From: Mastigias papua
Taxonomy: Eukaryota > Cnidaria > Scyphozoa > Rhizostomeae > Mastigiidae
Reading direction: 5' to 3'
Assembly: GCA_964019165.1 (NCBI GenBank)
Contig: OZ025280.1
Coordinates: 9,790,428-9,854,427 of the forward strand
DNA: 64,000 bases
Positions 49,165 to 60,375 of the stretch are shown piece by piece. The notes beneath the pieces are model-generated. The model was not told where the DNA came from and made no database searches. It was given only the letters and a program-made list of their open reading frames with translations. How positions within the stretch are numbered: position 1 is the stretch's first letter; each line of letters opens with the position of its first letter. Both the position numbers and the translations under genes were made by a program.

Positions 49165-49891
49165 AACGAAAAGGATTTAAAACTGCGGTAGAGGAACTAA
49201 AGCAGAGGATGATTGCAAAGAGTGCAAAAGTTCAAAGATATGAGCAGACAATCACTCAATTTAAACACAATAGGTTGTTTCATATTGATCAGAAGAAGCT
49301 ATACAGTGAATTGAATGGAGGAAGAAAGTTTTCGCAGAGTGTACCAGATGCAGATGAGAGTAGACGATTTTGGAGTGATATTTGGAGTGTTAACAAGGAG
49401 CACAATAGAGAAGCTGCATGGTTACGGTGCCTGCAGAATGAGAGAAAAAGAGATCACTCTCAGGAACCAGTGAAGGTCAGTGTTGAGAATGCGAGAAAGC
49501 AGTGTCAAAAGATTCCAAATTGGAAAGCACCAGGTAAAGACGGGTAAAAGGATATTGGATTAAGCACCTCATTAGCCTTCACATGAGAATTGTTTACCAA
49601 CTGACTAGGATATTAGAGTTTAAAGATGATTTGCCTTCATGGATGACATATGGTCGAACAGTGTTATGCCAACAAGACCCTGGAAAAGGTAATGCAGTGG
49701 AAAATTATCGCCCTATCACATCCCTGCCTATGATGTGGAAACTTCTAACGGGAATTATAGCAGAAGAGGTGTATACCTATTTGGAAAGAGAGAATCCTCT
49801 ACCGGAAGAACAGAAAGGGTGTAAGCGTGGGAGTCGTGGAACAAAAGATCAGTTGTTAATTGCTAAGACAGTATTGAGAGCTTGTAAGAAA
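49148..49891 (+). mobile_element. P6, 5' part: R4/Dong-like copy up to the Helitron insertion
   Basis: Starts in the coiled region (KYGVKRKGFKTAVEELK). It continues through [16 protein letters not shown] (frameshift near 49,540), [16 protein letters not shown] and [16 protein letters not shown], to ACKK at 49,891. The next codon is split open at an A^T site by Helitrons H1 and H2, and the frame resumes at 55,850. Confidence 0.9.
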
Positions 49892-52873
49892 TCTCTATAT
49901 ACTAAGATCCCTATATGATAATTTATGCCAAACCAATCAGATTTGCTCGAATTTGTACCACATGACCCATTTTTAGCCCGATTTTAATGACACTTCTCCT
50001 CCTAGGCCGGTTGGGGGATTGTGACCACACTTGGTTTAGGGGTTCTCCTTGGGGTCTACTTACTCATAAAGGAGGGATTTTTCCATATCTGTTCTTTTCG
50101 CCGAGATATTCCACTTTCAACTTATGGCCATTGCCATCCTATACCATCCACCATGATCACTTGACACCTCTGAGCAGGACTGTTGCTGTCACGTTGGCGA
50201 ATGTTCATGTAGGACGATGTTGCTGTGTGTGATGGCGAGGAGACTTTTGTCACAGTCTTTCCAGGTAAACCGACTCTGTTTTCTGTAGATAGATTTATTT
50301 AAGATTCCATGTATGTCCTTTGTCCATCTCATCTGTATTCTGCTGTTGCTAGCCATTTATTTCTATATCTTTCAACCAGATTCAACCACCTTCCCTCGAG
50401 GGTATTGCCGCCATGACAGTTCTTCTTCAAGTTGTTTGATTCTATGTGCTAAATCACCGTGCTTTTACTGCTAAATTGTGAAAACATATTCAACATATGT
50501 TTGAATTGCTATTCTGTGCTAGACTATGGCAGTTTGTTTGCTCTTCATGCATATTTTGATGACATGTAATGGCGTGCGTGCTGTTTTCATTTGGGAATGG
50601 TTTGATTTACACTACCGTAATATTGCCATGTGACTTGGAGGAGAATTTCGTCATTCAGCTTTCAGTTTAGTGCTTTTTTCGCTTGATTTCATTCGCTAAG
50701 TTATCCTAATTATCTTACTAAATTGTCATGAAATGATTACTGTGTGTTTACTGTTGTATTCCCTGGTAGCTTTGAATTTATTCATTGCTTTTACCGCATG
50801 TACGAATGGCATAGGATATGGTTATATTTGGCGATAAAATATTGGTATGTGGAATGCTTTCACTGAAGTATGTATAGGGCTATTGCTGAATTTGGTCACC
50901 ATTATTTTGCAGTTTTTACTTTCACCCTTTACTTTCATCGTAGTTTGTATGGTGAAATGCAAGGGGATTCCCAAGTTCATCTCACGATCGCAGATACCTG
51001 TTGTCCTTTGTTTTGGACTTTAATTGCGGACTTTTGAGGGTGATTCCATAACTTTGCTTCAGGGGCATTAAGGTCATGGTTGTTCCCCTAAGTTTTTGCT
51101 TGATGGTCTCTTCTAAATTACCGTTTTGTTACTGCAGAAGTATTATTATTATATTTAGGAAGCATTTAATGCGATATTTGCTTATGTACTAGGAGCTTTT
51201 AACTTGCTCTTAATTCTTAGTATATGCACATGAAATGGATGTTAGGATGTCTCAAGAGTTAGGCCACTTTGTTTACGTTTGAGATATTGCCCTTCAACTC
51301 GAATTTACTCCTTGATTTTCTCATACATATTTTACAGGCAAACACTAGGATGTCAGCAACTTTATTCTCAGCTCAGTAACTCTCTTTCCATTTTGTTTTC
51401 GCTCTATTTACAGTAGGCCTCATTGTTATTTCCACTATAGATGGTGGAGATATTTTGGTGAAGTCATATTAAAGGGGTTCTATTAAACTAAATATTCTTT
51501 TGTTGGCACACAGTTGCCCTTCTTTCTCAGATCATTTGATATAAATTCCATTACTGAATTCCATAGACCATTCTGCACATGATGATACACTCTTAAGGGA
51601 TGAATTTATCTTGCCCCCACTCAAGTAATACCTTCATTTGAAATCTTAGTTCGTAATGCAGGATATATATTATGACTCAATTCAAAGAATTACTGACTTC
51701 CATGGATCACTCTGCATATGATAGTATAGTTTGTTTAGGAATGACTTAATACTAGATAGCAACATTTTGATTTATGGAGCCACTTTCTTCTATCCAACTA
51801 CCATTATTGTTTAAAATCTGAATTTCACATGGTTGTACAACAGCTAAGTTGGTACTGGATAGCTGCTTTATTTGTTTTGTATAGCCATAACCTATGAACT
51901 CCCCCAAAGAACTTTGGTTGAAATCTAATATGATGATTCATGCTGCTCAATCATGGGCTTTACACTCTGTTTTATATATAAAGCTGTGATATAGGAATAC
52001 TAAGCAATATTCTTTTGTTTTATCACCTTGAGCTACACAGTCCTATCACAGATTCCAGTTGTATAACACCTACATTTATGGGTCAGACTTGATCCTTTAC
52101 CTCTGTAGACAAGATTAGTGGTCACCTACACGATAACAGAACCACTCATACCTGCCAATTCATGTGCTGTATTGTATCTGTTATGACATCCTAAAATTAT
52201 ATCACTAGATTTTCCAAAACTCCTTAAGTTAGAATTGAGTGAAGCAGGAGACAATGTGTAATGTAGGTTCATTAGCGCCTCAATGTAGAGAGCATTTTAA
52301 ACAATTCTGTGCATAATTCATATAATATAGACTAGCTTAGTACTGATAGCCCACTAGAACGCGGGCGTGCCTAGCTCCAGTTGAAATGTTGCATATTAGC
52401 CTTGGAAAGACTAACGCTGTGCCCCCATGACAGTTGCATGGTCTGGTCGCATAGGATCACGAGAAGGTGACGTTATGGGACTCTGCGATGGAGCACGTGA
52501 CTGTTGGCCTTGCATTTGGCAAATTGACGAAAATTGCGAGAAAAAAGTGTGCAGAAAGTGGTCGGATACCTGTGCTAGGCTACGGGGCTTCGTGACTCTC
52601 TTCCTGTCGCTTTACTGCCCCGTAGCCTAGCGCAGGTATCCAACCACTTTTTGCACAATTTTTTCTCGCAATTGTCTTCGATTTGCACAATGCAAGGCCG
52701 AAAGTCACGTGCTCCATCACAGAGTCCCATAACGTCACCTTCTCGTGATCCTATGCGACCAGACCATGCAATTGTCATGGGGGCACAGCGCTAGCCTTTC
52801 GAAGGCTAATATGCAACATTTCAACTGGAGCTAGGGGAGCCCGCGTTATAGCGGGCTATCAGTACTAAGCTAG
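49892..52873 (+). mobile_element. H1: non-autonomous Helitron, 2,982 bp
   Basis: 5' end TCTCTATATACTAAG after a host A; 3' end is a perfect 7-bp hairpin (AGCCCGC/GCGGGCT, 52,838-52,857), 12 nt, then CTAG at 52,870-52,873. These are the known Helitron termini. The last 542 bp form a palindrome with arms of 257 bp. No Rep or helicase domain is seen, so it depends on a partner. It is clearly diverged from H2 and H3. The interior (49,900-52,330) is AT-rich and apparently non-coding; the one frame of about 96 codons found in H2 and H3 has a stop here. Confidence 0.92.
52332..52873. repeat. H1 terminal palindrome, two 257-bp arms and 28-nt loop
   Basis: Left arm 52,332-52,588 begins CTAGCTTAGTACTGATAGCC, the reverse complement of the Helitron end; right arm 52,617-52,873 is the Helitron end itself. 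Arm lengths match exactly and differ only by scattered point changes. Each arm has a 67-codon frame reading inward (52,427-52,630 plus, 52,575-52,778 minus). The arms are visibly richer in G, C and CpG than the rest of the element. Loop at 52,589-52,616. Confidence 0.93.
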
Positions 52874-55849
52874 TCTCTACATACTAAGATCCTATATGAT
52901 ACTGTATGCCAAACCAATGAGATTGCTCGAAATTGTACCACGTGACCAATTTTTAGCCCGAGTTTAATGACACTTCTCCTCCTAGACTTGTTGGGGGATT
53001 CTGACCAAACTCGGTTTAGGGATTCACCTTGGGGTCTACTTACTCATAAAGGAGGGATTTTTCCATATCTGTTCTTTTCGCCGAGTATTCCACTTTCAAC
53101 TTATGGCCATTGCTTTCCTCTACCCTTTAACATAATCACTTGACACCTCTGCGCAGGACTGTTGCTTTCACGTTGGCGAATGTTCATGTAGGACGATGTT
53201 GCTGTGTGTGATCGCGAGGAGACTTTTGTCACTATCTTTCCAGGTAAACCGACTCTGTGTTCGGTAGATAGATTTATTTAAGATTCCATGTATGTCCTTT
53301 GTCCATCTCATCTGTATTCTGCTGTTCCCGGCCATTTATGTCTATATCTTTCAACCAGATTCAACCACCTTCCCTCGAGGGTAGTGCCGCCATGACAGTT
53401 CTTCTTCAAGTTGTTTGATTCTATGTGCTAAATCACAGTGCTTTTACTGCTAAATTGTGAAAACATAGTCAACATATGTTTGAATTTCTATTCTGTGCTA
53501 GACTATGGCAGTTTGTTTGCTCTTCATGCATATTTTGATGACATGGAATGGCGTGCGTGCTGCTTTCAGTTGGGAATGTTTTGATTTGCACTACCGTAAT
53601 ATTGCCGTGTGACTTGTAGGAGAATTTTGTCGTTCAGCTTTCAGTTTAGTGCTTTTTTCACTTGATTTCATTCGCTAAGTTATCCTACTTATCTTACTAA
53701 ATTGTCATGAAATGATTACTGTGTGTTTACTGTTGTATTCCCTGGTAGCTTTGAATTTATTCATTGCTGTTACCGCATGTACGAATGGCATAGGATATGG
53801 TTATATTTGGCGATACAATATTGGTATGTGGAATGCTTTCACTGAAGTATGTATAGGGCTATTGCTGAATTTGGTTACCATAATTTTGCAGTTTTTACTT
53901 TCACCCTTTACTTTCATCGTAGTTTGTATGGTGAAATGCAAGGGGATTCCCAAGTTCATCTCACGATCGCAGATACCTGTTCTCCTTTGTTTTGGAATTT
54001 AATTGCGGTCTTTTGAGGGGGATTACATAACTTTGCTTCAGGGGCATTAAGATCATGGTAGTTCCCCTAAGGTTTTGCTTGATATTCTGTTCTAAATTAC
54101 CGTTTGTTACTGCAGAAGTATCATTATGATATTCAGGAGGCATTTAATGCAATAGTTTCTTAAGTACTAGGAGCTTTTAACTTGCTCTTAATTCTTAGTA
54201 TATGCACATGAAATGGATGTTAGGATGTCTCAAGAGTTAGGCCACTTTGTTTATGTTTGAGATATTGCCCTTCAACTCGAATTTACTCCTTGATTTTATC
54301 ATACATATTTTACAGGCAAACACTAGGATGTCACCAACTTTATTATCAGCTCAGTAACTCTCTTTTCATTTTGTTTTCGCTCTATTTACAGTAGGCCTCA
54401 TTGCTATTTCCACTATAGATGGTAGAGTTATTTTGGTGAAGTCATATTACATGGGTTCTATTACACTACATATTCGTTTGTTGGCACACAGTTGCCCTTC
54501 TTTCTCAGATCATTTGATATAAATTCCATTACTGAATTCCATAGACCATTCTGCACATGATGATACACTCTTAAGGGATGAATTTATCTTGCCCCCACTC
54601 AAGTAATACCTTCATTTGAAATCTTAGTTCGTAATGCAGGATATATATTATGACTCAATTCAAAGACTTACTGACTTCCATGGATCACTCTGCATATGAT
54701 AGTATAGTTTGTTTAGGAATGACTTAATACTAGATAGCAACATTTTGATTTATGGAGCCACTTTCTTCTATCCAACTACCATTACTGTTTGAAATCTGAA
54801 TTTCACATGGTTGTAACAGATAAGTTAGTACTGGATAGCTGCTTTATTTGTTTTTTATAGCCATAACCTATGAACTCCCCCCAGGGACTTTAGTTGAATT
54901 CTAATATGACGATTCATGCTGCTCAATCATGGGCTTTACACTCTGTTATATATATAAAGCTGTGATATAGGAATACTAAGCAATATTCTTTTGTTTTATC
55001 ACCTTGAACTACACAGTCCTATCACAGATTCCAGTTGTATAACACCTACATTTATGGGTCAGACTTGATCCTTTACCTCTGTAGACAAGATTAGTGGTCA
55101 CCTACATGGTAACAGAACCACTCATACCTGCCAATTCATGTGCTATATTGTATCTGTTATGACATCCTAAAATTATATCACTAGATTTTACAAAACCCCT
55201 TAAGTTAGAATTGAGTGAAGCAGGAGACAATATGTAATGTAGTTTCATTAGCGCCTCAATGTAGAGAGCATTTTAAACAATTCTGTGCATAATTCATATA
55301 ATATCGACTAGCTTAGTACTGATAGCCCGCTAGAACGCGGGCTCCCCTAGCTCCAGTTGAAATGTTGCATATTAGCCTTGGAAAGACTAACGCTGTGCCT
55401 CCATGAAAGTTGCTTGGTCTGGTCGCATAGGATCACGAGAAGGTGATGTTATGGGACTCTGCGATGGAGCATGTGACTTTCGGCTTTGCATTGTGCAAAT
55501 CGAAGAAAATTGCGAGAAACAAGTGTGCAAAAAGTGGTCCGATACCTGCACTAGGCTACGGGGCTTCTTGATTTTCTACCTGTCCCTTTACTGCCCCGTA
55601 GCCTAGCGCAGGTATCCGACCACTTTTTGCACACTTGTTTCTCGCAATTTTCTTCGATTTGCACAATGCAAGGCCGAAAGTCACTTGCTCCATCGCAGAG
55701 TCCCATAACGTCACTTTCTCGTGATCCTATGCGACCAGACCATGCAACTTTCATGGAGGCACAGCGTTAGTCATTCCAAGGCTAATATGCAACATTTCAA
55801 CTGGAGCTAGGGGAGCTCCCATTCTAGAGGGCTGTCAGTACTAAGCTAG
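52874..55849 (+). mobile_element. H2: non-autonomous Helitron, 2,976 bp, directly abutting H1
   Basis: Starts TCTCTACATACTAAG right after the CTAG of H1 and ends CTAG at 55,846-55,849; the host T at 55,850 follows. Removing H1 and H2 joins AAGAAA to TGACATACTAAT in the P6 reading frame, so the target was one A^T. It is nearly identical to H3. The terminal hairpin is decayed (AGCTCCC/GAGGGCT), while the mirrored inner one is intact. A 96-codon frame with two hydrophobic stretches (53,712-54,002) is open here and in H3, but shows no sign of selection. Confidence 0.93.
55308..55849. repeat. H2 terminal palindrome, 542 bp
   Basis: Same size and plan as in H1: CTAG at both outer ends, centre near 55,578. 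Both inward 67-codon frames are open (55,403-55,606 plus, 55,551-55,754 minus). The inner arm shares particular variants with the inner arm of H3 and the outer arm with the outer arm of H3. Confidence 0.93.
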
Positions 55850-57611
55850 TGACATACTAATTTAGCGATGTCTTGGATAGATTACAAGAAAGCATACGAC
55901 TTTGTTCCGCATAGTTGGAGTTGTGAGTGTATGTAAATGCTTGGGGTGGCAGAGAATGTTAGAACCTTTCTAGAAAGAAGTATGAATCAGTGGAAGCTAT
56001 CTTTAACATCTAGTGGGGAAGTCCTGGGTGATGTTGACGTAAAGAGAGGGATATTCCAGGGTGATAGTTTGTCACCTTTGTTGTTTGTATTAAGTGTGAT
56101 TCCAATCTCTTTAGTTCTTAGGAAAGTAACTGCATGTTATGAATGGGGTAAGAAGGAATACAAGATAAACCATCTTTTCTTCATGGATGATCTAAAGTTG
56201 TTTGGCAAGAATGAAGAACAAATAGATTCACTTGTAAACACAGTCAATATTTGTAGTGGAGATATTGGAATGGAATTTTGTCTTAGAAAGTGTGGCATTC
56301 TTACGCTGAAGAGAGGAAAAGTTGTCCGAAGTGAGGGGATCGAACTTCCCAGTGGTGAAGTAATGAGGGATGTTGAACAGGAAGGATATACATATCTAGG
56401 TATTGTCGAGCTTGATAAGATTAAGGAAGATGAAATGAAAGATAAAATTACAAGGGAATATAAGAGAAGGCTGAGACTTATTCTTAGGTCAAAGTTGAAT
56501 GGTAGGAGTAAAATTACAGCAATGAACACATGGGCAGTAGCTGTCATAAGATGCGGGGCTGGAATACTGGATTGGAAAGATCGTGAACTAACATGTTTAG
56601 ACAGAGGAACAAGAAAACTTATGACAATGTATGGAGCATTTCATCCCAAGAGTGATGTAGACAGGCTATATTTGAAAAGACATGATGGTGGCAGAGGATT
56701 GATCAGCATAGAACACTGTGTTAGAGCAGATGAGAACAGTTTAGGATTTTACGTGTTGAATTCTACAGAAATGTTAATCAAGGGAGTTTGTGCATCAGGA
56801 ATGATTGAGACAGAAGGTATTATGAATAAAATGGAGTTCAAAAGACAAAGAACCCAGGAGCTTAAACAGAAATGGACAGAGAAAAGGATGTATGGACAGT
56901 TTGTGAGAGAAATGCCAGAGAAAGTCGACAAGAACAAAACATGGGATTGGTTAATCCGAAGTGATCTCAAGGTAGAGACAGAGGCATTGTTGTGTGCTGC
57001 GCAAGAACAAGCTATCAGAACAAATTACGTAAAACACCACATTGATAGAAGCATAGAAAACCCCCTTGTAGAATGTGTGGTAAAAGAGGAGAAAGTGTGC
57101 AGCACATAATAAGCGAATGTGAAAAGTTAGCCCAAAAAGAATACAAGAGGCGCCATGATAATGTAGCAAAGAGAATTCATTGGGAGCTGTGTAGGAAGCA
57201 TGCATTAGACCAGAAGGAAAGGTGGTATGATCATAACCCAGATGGGACAGTAGAGAATAACGATGTAAAGCTGTTATGGGATATAAATATACAGTGCGAT
57301 CATGTAATAGAAGCAAGGCACCCAGATATTGTTATAATTGACAAGAGAAGACAAAATGGAATACTTGTAGATATAGCAGTACCTGCTGATGGACGAGTAC
57401 ATGAAAAAGAAAGAGAAAAAGTTGAGAAATACCAAGAACTACGGAGGGAAATTGAAAGACTGTGGCAATTGAAAAATGTTAAAATTGTTCCTGTTGTTAT
57501 AGGTGCCCTGGGAAGTGTAACAAAAGAGTTTGACAACTGGATGGAAAAATTGGAATTACCGAGTAATGTTGGAGCTATACAGAAGACTGTATAGCTGTAT
57601 AGCTATACACA

Positions 57612-57713
57612 ATAGGTTATGGCTATACAAAACAAATAAAGCAGCTATCCAGTACTAACTTATCTGTTGTACAACCATGTGAAATTCAGATTTCAAACAA
57701 TAATGGTAGTTGG
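57612..57713 (-). mobile_element. About 102-bp Helitron interior fragment in P6
   Basis: Reads ATAGGTTATGGCTATAC and on to GGTAGTTGG, matching the interior of H3 near 61,360-61,460 and of H1/H2 in reverse. It has no Helitron ends, and it shares one variant with H1 (TGTACAACA) and others with H2/H3. A small repeated tatagctgtatagctata lies at its left edge. It looks like filler copied in during break repair. Confidence 0.8.
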
Positions 57714-57763
57714 GAACAGCTAGGATCCTGAGAAGGGTGTTAGAATTATGAACAAAGGATTTC

Positions 57764-57802
57764 CTGTTAGCCCTTGGTTATTTGTTATAACCCGCCTAAC
57801 AG
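57764..57802 (+). promoter_or_regulatory. P6 3' UTR hairpin
   Basis: CTGTTAG and CTAACAG form a perfect 7-bp stem with a 25-nt loop, 12 bp past the stop. Confidence 0.4.
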
Positions 57803-57850
57803 ATGTAGTAACGGCAATTCAACCAGCCTGAGCAAATACTGATTGTAAAC

Positions 57851-57870
57851 ATAATAATACTAATAATAAT
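57851..57870. repeat. (TAA)n between P6 and P7
   Basis: About six TAA-type units; P7 begins TTGTCCTGGG at 57,871. Confidence 0.93.
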
Positions 57871-58158
57871 TTGTCCTGGGTATGACATTAAACTACATCC
57901 GGTTGTAGAGCTTCGATGTGGGATAATGAGGTTATCCTTAGCCACAATTACCTCCAGGTCACCCTTGAGCAAGGTGTAGTACCTGTTAGCTCTCCCAGAG
58001 ACCATGAAGTACCGGGTTGGCATACAGCGGGGGCTAGTCTGTCTCATGGGTAGGAGGGAGTCTTTAGTCTTGGTTGGCAACCCTCCTAGTGATGGTGTCA
58101 CGATAAAATACCGGTGGTTGTGTAACCTTAAAGTCACTAAAGCTCATATGAGTGATAA
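57871..58158 (+). promoter_or_regulatory. Conserved 5' UTR block of P7
   Basis: Same block as P1, P4 and P5. The CCCC segment is shorter (CTCTCCCAGAGACC), which weakens one of the two possible pseudoknot stems; GAGAC/GTCTC is kept. Confidence 0.58.
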
Positions 58159-60375
58159 ATGTTTAATCAAATTTTTGAACATAATGGCGTGAATAGAACT
58201 GGAACTGAGTGTGAAGGTTCTTCATCCAGCAAGTGTTCCCCAGCACAGCAACGGGGACTTGGCCGTCATCCTGCGACTGCTAGAATGAAATGGGATAAGG
58301 AAGTAAATAAGGTAGTAATGGAATGTTTTTATAGAAGTAGGCCATTCAATGAAGAAGGAAAGCCTATCAGGGGATATAGACAAAGGATGTTTCGGGAATG
58401 GAAAGACAGAGGTATGTTTGAAACAACTGAGCAACGTTTGTATGACCAAGCAAGGGCTATTAGAAAGAATGGATGGTTGTCAGAACTGGAACTAGAAATG
58501 ATTAGGAGGAAAATAGAAAATGAAGCCCAGCTTGTGGTTGATGGTATTGTGGCTGAAGTCAATGTAACTGATGATGGTATTATGGGTGGAGTCAATATGG
58601 ATCTTAGACTGGATGAAATAGGGGGCGAAGGTGATGGAATAATGAATGAGCCAATTGATGTAGTAGATGTAGGTGAACATTATGATGATATTAGTCAGGA
58701 GAATGGAAACATGGTAGCAGAGCTGAAACAAATAATATTGGAGGGTAGAACAAGCGATGGAATTATATTTAAAAAGGTTAATAAGCGATCCCTAAGAGCT
58801 CAAACTGAGAGAGTTAACTCAGTCATGAATTTTGTGAAAATGAAGAACATCACTGAAACAAACAAACTGCTTAATGCTGCAAGTGTGTGGGTTGCTGATC
58901 AAATGGGGTTAAAGAGATTTGAAATCAACCGAAAGAAAGAGCCATGGTGGAAATGGAGGATAGAACATGATATTAAGAGCTTGAAGCATGACATACATTT
59001 ACTGCACAGGGAATCGAAGGGGGAGCTAGGAAATAAGACACAGTGGAAACTGAAACATCTAGAGGAAAAGTATAGAGTGAGAAGGAAAGGAATAAATACA
59101 GTTATTGAAGAACTTAAACAAAAGATTTTAGCAATGAGCGCAAAAGAAAAGAGATATGAACAGCGAATAACGCAATTCAGACAAAATAGAATCTTTAATG
59201 TGGATCAGAAAAAGATATATACGGAGTTTAATGGTAGTGCACTCAGATCAACAGATGTACCAAATGCTGAAGAAAGTAGAAAGTTTTGGGGTGAGATTTG
59301 GAGCATTGAGAAAAAGCATAGTAAAACTGCAAATTGGTTAAAACAGCTGAAGGAGGAAATGAGTAACGAACACCATGCCCAAGAAGGATTGGTTATCTCT
59401 GTTGATAAAATCAAAAAACAATGTCGAAGAATGCCAACTTGGAAAGCCCCAGGAAGAGATAAAGTCCAGGGATTCTGGATTAAAAGTATGACCAACCTTC
59501 ATGAGAGAATTGCTGAGCAACTGAATAAGATTTTAATAGGAGAGAACGAGTTACCAGCCTGGATGACTTACGGTCATACACTTTTGTGTCAAAAGGATGT
59601 TCCAAAAGGAAATGCAGTTGAGAACTACTGGCCAATTACTTGCCTCCCACTTATGTGGAAACTATTAACAGGTGTTATTGCTGAGGACATGTATACTTAT
59701 CTGGAAAAGGAGAATCTGTTACCGAATGAACAGACAGGCTGTAAGCACAATAGTAGAGGGATGAAAAATCAACTATTAATTGATGAAACTGTTTTGAAGG
59801 ACTGTCGGAAAAGGAACACAAATCGTGCTATGGCGTGGATAGATTATAAGAAAGCCTATGATCTTGTCCCACATAGCTGGATAAAAGAATGCTTGGAATT
59901 GATGGGAATTGCTGAAAATGTCAGAGAGTTATTGGAGAAAAGTATGAAGCAGTGGAAACTATCGCTTACTTCAAATGGGAACGAGCTTGGAGACGTGAGT
60001 CAATAGAGAAATTTTTCAAGGCGACAGCTTATCACCATTGCTCTTTGTGGTGTGCGTGATACCAATTTCATTGGTTTTACGAAAAGTAAAGGCAGGGTAC
60101 GAGTGGGGGAGGAAGGAATTTAGCTTAAACCATTTGCTATATATGGACGAGCTCAAACTTGATGGGAAGTGCAAAGAACATAATGATTCTCTGGTAAGAA
60201 CGGTACACATAGTAAGCACTGATATTGGGATTGAATTTGGGTATAGAAAGTGTGGTCTTCTCATTTTGAAGATGGGCAAGGTTGTTAGAAACCAAGGTAT
60301 AGAACTCCCAAATGGACAAACTATGAAAGAAGTGGAGCAGGAAGGATACAAGTACTTAGGCATAGTAGAACTGGA
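57871..60375 (+). mobile_element. P7, 5' part: R4/Dong-like copy up to Helitron H3
   Basis: 5'-complete copy: 5' UTR block, a start at 58,159, then coding sequence to GIVELD at 60,375. H3 enters there at an A^T site, and the rest is at 63,353-64,000 and beyond. Confidence 0.93.

Larger units (their letters stand above)
49148..57751 (+). pseudogene. P6 polyprotein, split by H1/H2, frameshifted
   Basis: Upstream of the Helitrons it carries the coiled region and RT fingers. After them it reads HTNLAMSWIDYKKAYDFVPHSW, then a TAA at about 55,934. A 390-codon frame follows (55,937-57,109) with [48 protein letters not shown] and the first half of the knuckle. A slip at about 57,065 leads to 57,073-57,594 with CGKRGESVQHIISEC, RLE core RHPDIVIIDK..VDIAVPADGR and [11 protein letters not shown]. 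The codons for AIQKTV and LGTARILRRVLEL (stop 57,751) are separated by the inserted fragment. The codon at the Helitron site is TGA (55,850-55,852), where relatives have Arg. Confidence 0.87.
55850..57850 (+). mobile_element. P6, 3' part: RT, RLE and 3' UTR
   Basis: Continues P6 after the Helitrons to (TAA)n at 57,851. About 115 bp of foreign sequence, including a Helitron piece, sits in the last coding exon at about 57,598-57,713. A 3' UTR stem CTGTTAG/CTAACAG lies at 57,764-57,802. Confidence 0.9.

Noticed and set aside
52332..52873. The 542-bp palindrome as an independent foldback DNA transposon
   Set aside because: It always forms the 3' end of the same 2.98-kb Helitron, its outer end is the CTAG terminus, and no target duplication flanks it alone.
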